From Cobetia sp. cqz5-12 (GTDB lineage: Bacteria; Pseudomonadota; Gammaproteobacteria; Pseudomonadales; Halomonadaceae), in contig NZ_CP044522.1 of NCBI RefSeq assembly GCF_016495405.1, positions 2,757,876-2,821,875 of the forward strand: 64,000 nt of DNA, written 5' to 3'. The notes under the pieces were generated by a model. That model was given only the letters and a program-made list of their open reading frames with translations. It did no database searches and had not been told where the DNA came from. Of this stretch, positions 7,407-16,512 are shown in pieces; the stretch's first letter is position 1, and each line of letters begins with the position of its first letter. A program made the position numbers and the translations under genes.

Positions 7407-8573
7407 TCACGCAGTAGCGAGTACTGACTTACGCAACTCGATATCCAGTGTGTGCTGCAGACAGCCCAGATAGGCACGCACCACGATCTGCTGATCGAAT
7501 TCACGTTCGATACGCATACGTGCCGCCTGCCCCGCCTCGATCAACGCCGCTTGCGGCATGTCCAGACAGCCCTGCATCTGCTGCTCCAGGGACTCGACAT
7601 CGGCCGCTTCGCACAGCCAGCCAGTGACGCCAGGCTTGACTGAGCTGCGACACCCCGGCACATCACTGACGATCGCCGGACGCCCCATCGAGGCCGCCTC
7701 CAGTACCGTGCGCGGCATGCCCTCCCGATACGACGGCAGCACCAGCACATTGGCCTCGGCCAGGAAGGGACGCACATCCCGCTGTTCGCCCAGGTAGTGC
7801 AATACGCCGCGCTCGCGCCAGGCAGCGATTTCCTCGTCGCTGATCGCGGTGCGGTTGCTGATTCCTGACGGGCCGATCAACCAGAAGCGTGCCTGCGGGT
7901 AACGCTCATGCAGACGCTCGGCCGCCGACACGTATTCCCGCACCCCCTTGTCGCCGATCAGGCGAGCAACCATCACGAAGGTCAGTGGTGGTGTCTGTGG
8001 TTGCGGCGCAAAGGCGAAGCGCTGCGGGTCGATACCGGCACCGGGCAGCACGACAGACGGCGTGGACTTCTGCAATCCGAGACGCATGAACAGGCGTTGG
8101 TCATCGCGGTTCTCGAAGAACACGCAACGCGCGCCACGATTGGCGAAGCCATACAACGCCCGTACCCGACGGAACAGCCAGCTGTCGTGTATGAAGGCGG
8201 TGCCCAACCCCGAGACGTTGTTGGTATAGGGAATCTTGAGCAGCCGACAGGCCAGTCCCGAATAGACATTGGCCTTGATGGTGAAGTTGAGAACATAGCG
8301 CGGCTTGAGTTTCAGCAATGTCCCCAACAATGCCAGCAGGCTCTTGCCCTCCCCGACCAGCGAAGTGCCCTTGCCCTCCATGCCCAGCGCACGATGCTCG
8401 ACCTTGAGCTCATCCACCAGGTACTTGCTATGCGCATCGGTGGGCGCAAGGCACACCACGCGATAGCCCGAGTCACGCAGCCCTTCGATGATGCCGCGAT
8501 GGAAGTTGTAGAGAAAGAACGACGAGTTGGAGACCAGCACCACCGTGGAGGGCTGGGCGTCACGTGTTGGCAT
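7407..8573 (-). CDS. Glycosyltransferase family 4
   Basis: A 388-residue GT-B enzyme of the kind that adds a sugar to undecaprenyl-linked EPS units (PglA/Cps-like). The N-terminal domain begins with VVLVSNSSFFLYNFHRGIIE, and NVSGLGTAFI follows the acceptor region. The donor domain shows VMVARLIGDKGVREYV and the nucleotide-sugar site YREGMPRTVLEAASMGRPAI, with the E-x7-E pair. The ATG at 8573 has AAGGAA 8 nt upstream; longer open frames are ignored. It belongs to EPS cluster 1, after the polymerase gene, with 181 bp between them. Donor and acceptor are unknown. Confidence 0.9.
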   Translation of the reverse strand: MPTRDAQPSTVVLVSNSSFFLYNFHRGIIEGLRDSGYRVVCLAPTDAHSKYLVDELKVEHRALGMEGKGTSLVGEGKSLLALLGTLLKLKPRYVLNFTIKANVYSGLACRLLKIPYTNNVSGLGTAFIHDSWLFRRVRALYGFANRGARCVFFENRDDQRLFMRLGLQKSTPSVVLPGAGIDPQRFAFAPQPQTPPLTFVMVARLIGDKGVREYVSAAERLHERYPQARFWLIGPSGISNRTAISDEEIAAWRERGVLHYLGEQRDVRPFLAEANVLVLPSYREGMPRTVLEAASMGRPAIVSDVPGCRSSVKPGVTGWLCEAADVESLEQQMQGCLDMPQAALIEAGQAARMRIEREFDQQIVVRAYLGCLQHTLDIELRKSVLATA

Positions 8574-8754
8574 GGGGCATTCCTTGCATGTCATGCGAAG
8601 AAGAACATCGCGCGAGCTTGCGCGCGCGCGACCGGAGGCATCCGGAAGAGAGACCATCGATATGAGAAACGCTCGACAAGAGAAACGATCGAGAAGCGAC
8701 ATCAGCGCGAAAGGAGAGGCGTCGTGGCTCGGGCCGGCAGCTCAGTCCAGCAGC

Positions 8755-9873
8755 TCAGTCCAGCAACGCAGGCCGGCGTTGCTGCTGCCACAGACGCACC
8801 AGTCCTGTGTCATGCGCCATGCACACCACATAGATGACCAGGAACGGGAAGCGATAGCGCACCGCGGTGCCGTAGTTGAAGACGACGAGCCCATAGATGG
8901 TGAAGGCACCGATCAGATACAACAGCCAGAAGAGCGTCTTCTCGCGCTGGACCTGCCAGCACTTGAGGGTCAGCCAGACAAGGAAGGCGACGACCAGCAG
9001 GTTCTCTCCCGACTGGATCAGCTGCAACGCATTGGCGGCTTCCCAGGGCAGCGGTTTGATCAGGAAGTACAGCGCCCCCTGTATCCCCGTCACCACGAAG
9101 TCCCCGAAGCCCTGGATGACCTCCACATCCTCGATCTTGCCACCATCCTCCAGATACATGGCCGCGCGGAAGAAGTTGATCTGGTCCACCGCCAGCGGAT
9201 AGATGACCAGCACACTTGCGGCCAGCCCGACCAGCAACCAGCAGAAACGCTTGGTCGACAGGCCCTGACGGCTGACGTCGTAGAGGAGATAGATGCCGAG
9301 GAAGATCAACATGATCAGAGCGTTCTGGAACTTGATGATCCATAACGGCAACAGGAAGATCAGCGCCCACATCGGCCGACGCTCGATGGCCAGCAGGAAG
9401 CTGCCCAGCATGAAGCCGGTCACCAGGGTGTCGCGCAGGCTCAATGAGCTGTAGAGCACCAGGCTCGGGTAGCACAGCACGAACAGCAGTACCGCGTGGG
9501 AGATGATGCCGCGACGAATCAGCACCATCAGCGCGCCGATATAGAGGAACTTGTTGAAGAAGCCTAGGCTGGTGATGGTTTCCGCCAGCGGCAGCGGCAA
9601 CAGCGCCAGAAATCCCGACGAGACCGAGACGGTCAGGGAGTGGTCCATCGCCCCCCAGTCCATGCTGCGCATGGCCAATACCTGCTCCCAGTAGCGGAAT
9701 TGGTCCGGCATGTACTCGGCATCGAACAGCACATTGTTCAACAGGTACGGCACTGCACTGCTGAGACTCAGGATGATCGCGACATTGCGTGTCACCCAGC
9801 CACGCAGAAAGCCCACCATCACCAGTACCAGACAGACGAGCAGGTTGGGCAGGTCGAGCAGAATGTGTTCCAT
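8755..9873 (-). CDS. Wzy-like polysaccharide polymerase
   Basis: A 372-residue inner-membrane protein with about ten hydrophobic segments from the N-terminus (LLVCLVLVMVGFL) to near the C-terminus (FPFLVIYVVCM). It carries the short loop YSSLSLRDTLVTG, typical of O-antigen/EPS polymerases, and a charged periplasmic loop around residues 225-245. In Wzy-dependent systems this protein joins lipid-linked repeat units at the outer face of the inner membrane. It lies within EPS cluster 1 between a GT4 and a GT-like fragment, and no other polymerase candidate occurs there. Wzy proteins share little sequence, so the call rests on topology plus context. Confidence 0.8.
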   Translation of the reverse strand: MEHILLDLPNLLVCLVLVMVGFLRGWVTRNVAIILSLSSAVPYLLNNVLFDAEYMPDQFRYWEQVLAMRSMDWGAMDHSLTVSVSSGFLALLPLPLAETITSLGFFNKFLYIGALMVLIRRGIISHAVLLFVLCYPSLVLYSSLSLRDTLVTGFMLGSFLLAIERRPMWALIFLLPLWIIKFQNALIMLIFLGIYLLYDVSRQGLSTKRFCWLLVGLAASVLVIYPLAVDQINFFRAAMYLEDGGKIEDVEVIQGFGDFVVTGIQGALYFLIKPLPWEAANALQLIQSGENLLVVAFLVWLTLKCWQVQREKTLFWLLYLIGAFTIYGLVVFNYGTAVRYRFPFLVIYVVCMAHDTGLVRLWQQQRRPALLD

Positions 9874-9881
9874 GAAAAGAC

Positions 9882-10679
9882 TTATTCTCGCGCGCCGCTG
9901 TTGGCCAGTTCGGCCTGCAGATTGGCGGATGACATGAGGGGCGCGGACGCGCCGGTATCAGCGCTGATGGCCTGGCGACTCACCACGCCAGAGGTGTCGA
10001 GGGACGACGAAGGCTGCGCGAGGCTGGCCGCAGCTTCCCCACTGTTGACTTGCCAGCTTTGAGACGAGAAGGGTGACGCGCCCTCGACCTCGGCTGCCGA
10101 CAGCATCAGCGACAGGCACTGCATCAATTGATGCTCGCTCAGCGCGCCCGTCTCCTCATCAGGGGCCAACGGCAGCGTCACGACGCGCGCGGCCTCGATG
10201 CCGCCCTCGTGGCGTGCCTGGCAGCCGGCTTCATCGCTTTCGACCAGCACCAGTGCCGCATGCGGATACTTGAGCGCCATTCTGCGCCTCAGGCCCCGCG
10301 CCTTGCTGCCCGCCGCCACCAGTTCACTGGCCGGCGTCACGGCATGATGCGCAATCACCGGCACACGCCAGCGATCCAGACGGCGTGCCTTGAGCGCATT
10401 GAGGTTGGCTTCCAGACCGCTGGACATCAGGACACACGGACGATGACGCGCCAGATAGCGCGTCAGGGCCAGCACGCCCGTCAACTCACTGTGCACGCCC
10501 AGCTCTACCAGCCGCACCCCGTGTGCAAGACCTTCGATCAACTCCTCATGGGCCTGGGGCACGATGAGATCCACCTCATGCCCCAGACGCGTAAGCCCTG
10601 CCGCCAACGCCAGCATCTGGCGAGTCTCGAGGGTCATCTGTCGTGCCACGACCAAAAGCGCCATCCGATGCGTCTTCAT
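9882..10679 (-). CDS. Truncated GT4-like protein (N-terminal domain only)
   Basis: A 265-residue protein whose first ~185 residues look like the acceptor domain of a GT4 glycosyltransferase: MKTHRMALLVVARQ, then AGLTRLGHEVDLIVP, RYLARHRPCVLMSSG and VPVIAHHAVTPASELVAAG. The donor domain with its E-x7-E motif is missing. Instead the last ~80 residues are Ser/Ala-rich and of low complexity. The ATG at 10679 has a strong AAGGAG. It ends 8 bp before the polymerase start, so translation is likely coupled. It may be a degenerate glycosyltransferase or a partner subunit that needs a second protein for donor binding. No frameshifted remnant of a donor domain is seen downstream. Confidence 0.6.
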   Translation of the reverse strand: MKTHRMALLVVARQMTLETRQMLALAAGLTRLGHEVDLIVPQAHEELIEGLAHGVRLVELGVHSELTGVLALTRYLARHRPCVLMSSGLEANLNALKARRLDRWRVPVIAHHAVTPASELVAAGSKARGLRRRMALKYPHAALVLVESDEAGCQARHEGGIEAARVVTLPLAPDEETGALSEHQLMQCLSLMLSAAEVEGASPFSSQSWQVNSGEAAASLAQPSSSLDTSGVVSRQAISADTGASAPLMSSANLQAELANSGARE

Positions 10680-10793
10680 TGCCACTCCTTCGCCAGTGTT
10701 TGCCTTGAGCCAAGCTCGATCGAGACAATTCACGATGACCGCCATGTCATCTGCGCATGACGGTCATCGTCAGCCCCAATTCCTTCTCTACGT

Positions 10794-11783
10794 TCAGGCC
10801 AGTCGCTGATAGACACTGCGCGCCTGGCGAGCCAGCGGTGCCGGCAACCAGGTGACGATCCGGCGCGCCATGCGCTTGAACGTGCACACCAGTACCTGGC
10901 CCTTCTTCTGCGCTGACATCGAGGCCCACTCGGGAGTCATCATCTGGTGGGCATCCACGCAATAGACGGGCTTGCCGGTCATGCGCGTGATGTTGGTGGC
11001 CTGCCCCACCTCACTTTCGATGAACAGGCGACAGCCCGAGTCACGGTAGTAATCCGCCTTGTGACTCGAATGACGATTCTGGCGCAGGCGCTCTTCCTTG
11101 CTGGGCAGGTCAAGCATGATCAGATGCTCATACTCGACACCGTGACGGGCCAGCCAGTCGGTCGTCTCGGGACGATATTTTTCCAGACGATTGGTGACCA
11201 GCGAGTGCACACGGTAGGTCGGGATATGCAGGGGCGCCGCGTTGGTCAGGAAGTCGCGATAGCGCGGGCCGTCATCATTCTGTTCAGGCGTCGGGTCGAG
11301 GCACAGCACGCCATCGATATCCAGGCAGCTATCGGCCAGCGCCGGATGATGAAACAGATTCCACTGGAAGGCGCGTGGATGCTCCAGTTCGACCAGATAC
11401 ATGTCCACCCCCACCACCGGCGCCGGGTTGGCATAGATGACACAGGTGGTGATCTCACAGGGGCAATCTTGCGGAATACGCGCCATGGAGGCCTTGAGCG
11501 AGGCCCCACTGTTGAAGCTGTCGTCGACCAGCAGCACACGCTGATTTTCCCAGGCGCTCTGCGCCGCCCCCCGGACCTTGCGCGTCATACCCTTGCCGGG
11601 CGAGCCATTGGCGATGAAGGTGTCGAGATCCGTGCAGGCCCGATTGAGCATCGCGCTGATCATGTAGGCCGGCACCATTCCACTGCGCGGGATCCCGACG
11701 ATCAGATCGAAATTCCCGGCCTGCAGGCGCGACAACTGCCTGGCGATATCCGAACTCAGGTCGGCATAACTGCGATAATTCAT
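10794..11783 (-). CDS. Phosphoribosyltransferase-HAD phosphatase fusion
   Basis: A 329-residue two-domain protein. Residues 1-130 are a type I phosphoribosyltransferase: IVGIPRSGMVPAY (29-40) and the PRPP-binding loop VLLVDDSFNSGAS (83-95). Residues 150-290 resemble a HAD hydrolase: DIDGVLC (155-161, the D-x-D nucleophile pair), VTNRLEKYR (196-204, motif II Thr), LPSKEERL (227-234, candidate motif III Lys) and FIESEVGQATNI (254-265, acidic motif IV). The ATG at 11783 has AAGGGG upstream. It lies inside EPS cluster 1 among glycosyltransferases, which is unusual for nucleotide salvage. A route to ribofuranose residues using PRPP, a phosphoribosyltransferase and a phosphatase is known for some bacterial polysaccharides, and a fused form would fit. 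Function here is inferred. Confidence 0.7.
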   Translation of the reverse strand: MNYRSYADLSSDIARQLSRLQAGNFDLIVGIPRSGMVPAYMISAMLNRACTDLDTFIANGSPGKGMTRKVRGAAQSAWENQRVLLVDDSFNSGASLKASMARIPQDCPCEITTCVIYANPAPVVGVDMYLVELEHPRAFQWNLFHHPALADSCLDIDGVLCLDPTPEQNDDGPRYRDFLTNAAPLHIPTYRVHSLVTNRLEKYRPETTDWLARHGVEYEHLIMLDLPSKEERLRQNRHSSHKADYYRDSGCRLFIESEVGQATNITRMTGKPVYCVDAHQMMTPEWASMSAQKKGQVLVCTFKRMARRIVTWLPAPLARQARSVYQRLA

Positions 11784-11925
11784 GTTGCGGTCCCCTTGCG
11801 ACTCACGGCGGCCCAAGGCCGATTTCCTTCGCGCTTTGTGTGTTGCAGCGCTGTTTTGATGTCATTGACGACGTCCTGTCATCAAACGCTTCTCTCGCCC
11901 TCATCACCCTCGATCACCGGGGCAT

Positions 11926-13050
11926 TCAGGCGCTTTTACGCTCCTGCACTGCGCGGTCGGATGACACACGACGGCGACGAGTCCCTATCAATCGGGTCAT
12001 CACATCCTGGCGCACGAGACGCAGCAGCCGACTGCGGTCCATATGCGAGAGCATCGCGACACCCTGGCGGAAGTTGGCCAGGCGCTGCATGGGGCTCGCC
12101 GGCGCCATCACGTACTGCTTGAAATAGTGATAGAGCGGGATGTACAGGCTGACGGAATGCGGCATGTGACGGGTGTTGGCATGAAAGACGTCGATGGCCG
12201 AGATCATGTCGCGCTGATAGCGCTGTTCGGCCTCGCTTTCCTGCTGCTGCGATGTCCAGGAACCCTTGGCATTGCGGCGATAGACGCAGGCAGCATCTTC
12301 GTAATAGAGCGTCTCGCCCTGCAGTGCCATATAGGACTGCAGGAAGAAGTCCATGATCGGGGCGCCGCGATAGGACGCCATCATCGCATCGACGGTGGCG
12401 TCGACGCGTCGGAAGCTGAAGGCCGGTGACGGAATGGAGGCGCCGCGCAGCCCGATCACCGCCTCGGCAGAGATCTTCTTCACGCTATCGGCATAGCGGC
12501 AGATGAGCGAATGCTGGCCGGTCGCTTCATTGAACTCCAGCGCCGGGTGGAAACAGACCGTCGCCTCGGGATAGGCGTCGAACAAGGCAACCTGACGGGC
12601 CAGCTTGTCGGGTTTGATCCAGTAATCATCACCTTCGCAATAGGCAATGATGTCGCCGCGCATCACTGGCATGCAGAAGGTGATCGGCCAGATATGCTGA
12701 GAGTACTGGTTCACCTCCTGCAGGATCGGCCGCACGATGTTCGGGTAACGGGCCGCATATTCCTCGATGATTTCCCGCGTGCCATCCGTCGAGACATCGT
12801 CATGCACGACGATCTCGAACGGAAAACGCGTGCGCTGCATCAGAAAGCCATCCAGCGCCATGCGAATGTAGTCGCCATGATTGAAGGCGAAGCACATCAC
12901 CGAGACGCGCGGGGCGCTGAGATCGCCCTCCCACTCGGCCATGATGGCGGCTTCCTCGGCGGGCGCCGGCGGCACAGGCAAGGGGCCTGACTGCGGGGTG
13001 CCATCCATGAGGGGCGTCGCGAGTGCCCGGGCATAACTCAGTTCTAACAT
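11926..13050 (-). CDS. Glycosyltransferase family 2
   Basis: A 374-residue GT-A enzyme. After a ~45-residue leader it starts the Rossmann-like core with RVSVMCFAFNHGDYIRMALD, then PFEIVVHDDVSTDGT (nucleotide-binding Asp) and YCEGDDYWIKPDKLARQ, which holds the metal-binding acidic pair and the W-x-x-KL-Q hallmark. The C-terminal part around FLQSYMALQGETLYYED fits the acceptor side. The ATG at 13050 overlaps the end of wzx by 7 bp, indicating translational coupling. It is a cytoplasmic enzyme adding a sugar to the lipid-linked repeat unit of polymer 1. Donor unknown. Confidence 0.9.
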   Translation of the reverse strand: MLELSYARALATPLMDGTPQSGPLPVPPAPAEEAAIMAEWEGDLSAPRVSVMCFAFNHGDYIRMALDGFLMQRTRFPFEIVVHDDVSTDGTREIIEEYAARYPNIVRPILQEVNQYSQHIWPITFCMPVMRGDIIAYCEGDDYWIKPDKLARQVALFDAYPEATVCFHPALEFNEATGQHSLICRYADSVKKISAEAVIGLRGASIPSPAFSFRRVDATVDAMMASYRGAPIMDFFLQSYMALQGETLYYEDAACVYRRNAKGSWTSQQQESEAEQRYQRDMISAIDVFHANTRHMPHSVSLYIPLYHYFKQYVMAPASPMQRLANFRQGVAMLSHMDRSRLLRLVRQDVMTRLIGTRRRRVSSDRAVQERKSA

Positions 13051-14513
13051 GCAGTATTCCCCACTTTCCGTTGTGAAAGACGCTCCTGGATCCAGCCTGC
13101 GCCGAACTGCCAGGCCGCGAAGCGCAGCCAGCAGGACAGCAACAGATAGGCCGCCCCTGCCAGCAGGCCTGATACCACCAGCACCACCGGCGCCGGCCAG
13201 ATGACCAACAGTGCAGGCACGGCCCACCAGGTCGTGCCCGCCACCGCAGTGGCCAGCAGCAGAGCCGGCAGGAAGTCGGCCAGCTGCTCGCGGATGCTGT
13301 AGTTGATCAACTCCCGCGAGAACCAGGCATTGGGGATGTAGGACACCACCGCCACCACGATCTGCCCGATCAGGATCGCCATCACGCCATGGCGCCAGGT
13401 CACCGCCAGCACCGCACAGATCAATACCTTCTTGATGATCTCGAGCCCGAGGAACAGGTCCGAGCGCCCCTTGACGTTGAGCACATTGAGATTGAGCGTG
13501 CTCAGGGGATACATGACCGCCGCGATGCACATCAGCTGCAGATAGGGCACCGCTGCCAGCCACCGCTCGGGCAACAGCGTCAGGAACAGCGGCTCGGCCA
13601 GCGCCGCCAGCAACAGCATCGCCGGGAACAGCAGATAGACCATGACCTGAAGGATCTGACGATAGGCACTCTTGAGGCGCACCGGATCCTCCTGGATGCT
13701 CGCCAGCGCCGGGAAGGTCACGTTCTGTACTGCCGTCACCAGCTGATTGATCACCAGCTCCTTGAGACGCTCGGCGAAGAAGAACAGCCCCGCCACCGAG
13801 GCGGAGAACAGCTTGGCGATCAGCAGCACATAGAGATTGACGAACAGCACATCCAGCATGCGTGACAGGAACATCTTGTAGCCGAAGCGGAACATCGCCT
13901 TGAACGACACCACATCGAATTCCAGTCGCGGCCGCCAGCTGCCCCAGCACCACATCAGGGCGGTAGTGACCAGCGCCGCCGTCAACATCTGCCCCACCAG
14001 CGCCCAGACCCCGAAGCCCAGCCAGCCCAGCAGCACCGCCACCCCGCCCGACACCACGCTGCCGGGAATGCCAGCCTTCATGCGCGTGCGAAAATCCAGC
14101 GCGCGGTTGAGCATCGCGCCCTGAATGACCTCGAAGGAATTGATCAGCACCACGATGCCGCCGATACGTACCAGCACGATCAGGCGTGGCTCGGCATAGA
14201 AGTCGGCGATCAGGGGAGCGCTGGCATACAGCAGGCCGTAGGCCAGCACCCCGAAGGCGATATTGCTGAAGAAGGCGGTGCTGGCATCACGCGGCCCGAG
14301 GGTCGGCATGCGCAGAATGGCTTGCTGAAGACCGGAATCCATCATGGCCGAGGCGATGGTCAGAAAGACCAGCACCATCGCCAGCAACCCGAAATCTTCC
14401 GGCACCAGCAGCCGCGCCAGAAGCAGCGTGACCAGACTGGCCATGCCACGCCGCAATAGCTGATCGGAGAAATTCCACAGAATGCCGATGGCGGTCTTGT
14501 TGCTCAGTGACAC
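13044..14513 (-). CDS. wzx: Wzx-type oligosaccharide flippase
   Basis: A 489-residue polytopic membrane protein of the MOP/PST flippase family, with 12-14 hydrophobic segments. It starts SNKTAIGILWNFSDQLLRRG and keeps the family's ARLLVPEDFGLLAM and GLFFFAERLKELVI. It moves undecaprenyl-linked repeat units across the inner membrane to the polymerase. It overlaps WbqC at its start (10 bp) and the GT2 at its end (7 bp), so the three are one transcript. A second flippase occurs in EPS cluster 2 (37325-38686). Confidence 0.9.
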   Translation of the reverse strand: MSLSNKTAIGILWNFSDQLLRRGMASLVTLLLARLLVPEDFGLLAMVLVFLTIASAMMDSGLQQAILRMPTLGPRDASTAFFSNIAFGVLAYGLLYASAPLIADFYAEPRLIVLVRIGGIVVLINSFEVIQGAMLNRALDFRTRMKAGIPGSVVSGGVAVLLGWLGFGVWALVGQMLTAALVTTALMWCWGSWRPRLEFDVVSFKAMFRFGYKMFLSRMLDVLFVNLYVLLIAKLFSASVAGLFFFAERLKELVINQLVTAVQNVTFPALASIQEDPVRLKSAYRQILQVMVYLLFPAMLLLAALAEPLFLTLLPERWLAAVPYLQLMCIAAVMYPLSTLNLNVLNVKGRSDLFLGLEIIKKVLICAVLAVTWRHGVMAILIGQIVVAVVSYIPNAWFSRELINYSIREQLADFLPALLLATAVAGTTWWAVPALLVIWPAPVVLVVSGLLAGAAYLLLSCWLRFAAWQFGAGWIQERLSQRKVGNTAC

Positions 14514-15367
14514 GAGGCGAGGCCCCCCTGATGCAAGTAGGCCGCGACATTGCGCGCCAGCGGCCCCGCTACAGGGGCCACCTCATCAGTGGCATTGCCC
14601 GTGGCGCGCAGCAGCTGCGGGTCTTCCGGCAGCAGCTGGTACTCGGCGAGTCTGTCGCGCACCTCGCCCGGTGAGCACCACATCAGCATATCGATGATCG
14701 ACAGGCCGGCAACGAACTGCGCCTGACGCCCTGAGCGGCGCATGTCAGCCCCCGCCTCGCCACGCGAATCAAGCGGAGTCTGGCGATAGCCACTCGGCTG
14801 GCTTGCGAGGAATGACAGCGTGATGCCTTTGGCCGCAAAGGGGGCCGCCTGGTAGAGCTTCCGGCCGCCGATGCTGTTGATGTAACCCTCGGCCCCGCGC
14901 ATCAGTGACATCTCGATAAGGCGGTCCTGGGCCTTGAGACTGCGGTCGTGCTCAAGCTCGCTGGTGAGCAGAAAGCGACACTCCAGCCCCAGGTAGTCAC
15001 ACACCCGCTCGAAGCTGTACTTGCACAGCGCCCCGATGCGGCGATCTTCATGCTGGAACACTGCCTGCAGCAGCGGCATGACCTTTGCGTAATACGGTGC
15101 CCTGGCATAGGCGTGATGCAGCGTGGTCAGCAGGCTGTCCGGTGTCGGGCCGAAGACGAGTTCGCTGATCAGGCGGTTGGGCGACGCCTTGGGCACCGAC
15201 AGCGTGAAGCGATGCGCCTTGCCGCCCAGCAGCACATTGTTGCGATTGATATAGCCACGCGGAATGAAGGCGACGTCGTCATAAACGAGAAACTCGTCAC
15301 AGGCATGCATCAACTGGAAATAGCCGATATGCGGGAACAGATAGGGCTGCATGATCGCGATGTTCAT
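14504..15367 (-). CDS. WbqC-family protein
   Basis: A 287-residue protein of the WbqC family: NIAIMQPYLFPHIGYFQLMHA followed closely by YDDVAFIPRGYINRN, then ALCKYSFERVCDYLGL and INSIGGRKLY. WbqC genes occur in O-antigen loci that make 4-amino-4,6-dideoxyhexoses carrying amino-acid groups such as N-acetylglycyl, and the family is thought to help attach the amino acid. The immediate partner is a DegT aminotransferase of the type that makes such 4-amino sugars. The start may be ATG at 15367 or GTG at 15373, which would overlap the aminotransferase stop. No membrane segments, so it acts in the cytoplasm. Confidence 0.85.
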   Translation of the reverse strand: MNIAIMQPYLFPHIGYFQLMHACDEFLVYDDVAFIPRGYINRNNVLLGGKAHRFTLSVPKASPNRLISELVFGPTPDSLLTTLHHAYARAPYYAKVMPLLQAVFQHEDRRIGALCKYSFERVCDYLGLECRFLLTSELEHDRSLKAQDRLIEMSLMRGAEGYINSIGGRKLYQAAPFAAKGITLSFLASQPSGYRQTPLDSRGEAGADMRRSGRQAQFVAGLSIIDMLMWCSPGEVRDRLAEYQLLPEDPQLLRATGNATDEVAPVAGPLARNVAAYLHQGGLASCH

Positions 15368-15369
15368 GA

Positions 15370-16512
15370 TCACGCGGCCTTGACGTGGCGATTGACGATG
15401 ACGCGCACCGCGCCGAGGATCTCGCTGACCTCAAGCCCCGAGTAGAGCGGCAGACACAGGATACGACTGGCGATATCGGTGGAATGCACGATCTGCGGGG
15501 TGATGACACCCTCGTCCTGCAATTCGGCGGCGGACCGCCCGAGGAAGGACAGCGATTCCAGCGACGGGCAGAAGTAACGCCGTGCCAGATAGCCTTCCTG
15601 CTGCAGGCGCTGCATCACCTCGAGCAGCATGCTTTCGCTTTCGAGAATGATCGGGAAGTAGGCGTAATTCAGGCTGGCGCCGGTCTGGCGGGTCTGCAGC
15701 TGGACATTGCCGCGCAGCGCCTGGGCATAGGCATGCCAGACCAGCGCCCGGCTCTCCAGATTGCCTTCGATCTCATCCAGCACGCACAGCCCCATCGCCG
15801 CCTGGAATTCGTTCATCTTGGCATTGATGCCCAGCTCCTCGATGCACTCCGGGCCGGTGATGCCGAAGTTGATCAACTTGCGGGCACGCTCCAGGTCTTC
15901 CTTGCGCTTGAAGATGATCGCGCCGCCTTCGATGCTGTGGAACAGCTTGGTGGCGTGGAAGCTCAGGGTGCTGGCATCGCCATGTGACAGCAGGCTGTTG
16001 CCGCGATAGGTCACGCCGAAGGCATGGGCACCGTCATAGATGACCTTGAGATCATGCGCCTCGCCCAGCGCATCGATGGCCTCGACATCACAGGCATTGC
16101 CGAACACGTGCACCGGCACGATGGCACGGGTGCGTGGCGTGATGGCCGACGCGATGCGCGCGGGGTCCAGGCACAGGGTGTCAGGGTCAATGTCCGTGAA
16201 CACCGGCTGCATGCCCTCCCACTTCAGGCTGCTGGCGGTAGCGATGAAGGTGAAGGGCGTGGTGATGACCTCTGCCGATTCGTACTGGCCCGGCATCTGG
16301 GCGATGCCCAGCGCGCGATAGGCGATCTGCAGCGCCAGGGTGCCATTGCTGACCAGCAGCAGGTTCTCGACGCCCAGATAGGTCTCCAGGCGCCGCGTGA
16401 GCTCCTGCTCGAGCGGACCGTGGTTGGTCAACCAGCGCCCCTCGAAGATGGAATCCACATAGCGGTCGAAATTCTCCCGCTCCGGGAAGTAGGGACGCGT
16501 CACCGTGATCAT
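15370..16512 (-). CDS. DegT/DnrJ/EryC1/StrS sugar aminotransferase
   Basis: A 380-residue PLP enzyme that aminates nucleotide-linked keto sugars. Marks in order: RWLTNHGPLEQELTRRLE (N-terminal family signature), VSNGTLALQIAYRALG (55-69), TTPFTFIATA (84-93), YDGAHAFGV (159-167, cofactor Asp) and STLSFHATKLFHSIEGG with the Schiff-base Lys189. It resembles VioA/FdtB-type enzymes acting on dTDP-4-keto-6-deoxy sugars, though the exact sugar cannot be proved from motifs. A strong AAGGAG precedes the ATG. It is adjacent to WbqC, so a 4-amino-4,6-dideoxyhexose with an amino-acid substituent is a reasonable prediction. The dTDP-4-keto sugar itself must come from genes elsewhere. Confidence 0.88.
   Translation of the reverse strand: MITVTRPYFPERENFDRYVDSIFEGRWLTNHGPLEQELTRRLETYLGVENLLLVSNGTLALQIAYRALGIAQMPGQYESAEVITTPFTFIATASSLKWEGMQPVFTDIDPDTLCLDPARIASAITPRTRAIVPVHVFGNACDVEAIDALGEAHDLKVIYDGAHAFGVTYRGNSLLSHGDASTLSFHATKLFHSIEGGAIIFKRKEDLERARKLINFGITGPECIEELGINAKMNEFQAAMGLCVLDEIEGNLESRALVWHAYAQALRGNVQLQTRQTGASLNYAYFPIILESESMLLEVMQRLQQEGYLARRYFCPSLESLSFLGRSAAELQDEGVITPQIVHSTDIASRILCLPLYSGLEVSEILGAVRVIVNRHVKAA

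Noticed and set aside
16234..16243. GGCGGTAGCG on the plus strand, ops-like
   Set aside because: It is antisense within the DegT aminotransferase coding sequence, with no plus-strand gene downstream; taken as chance.
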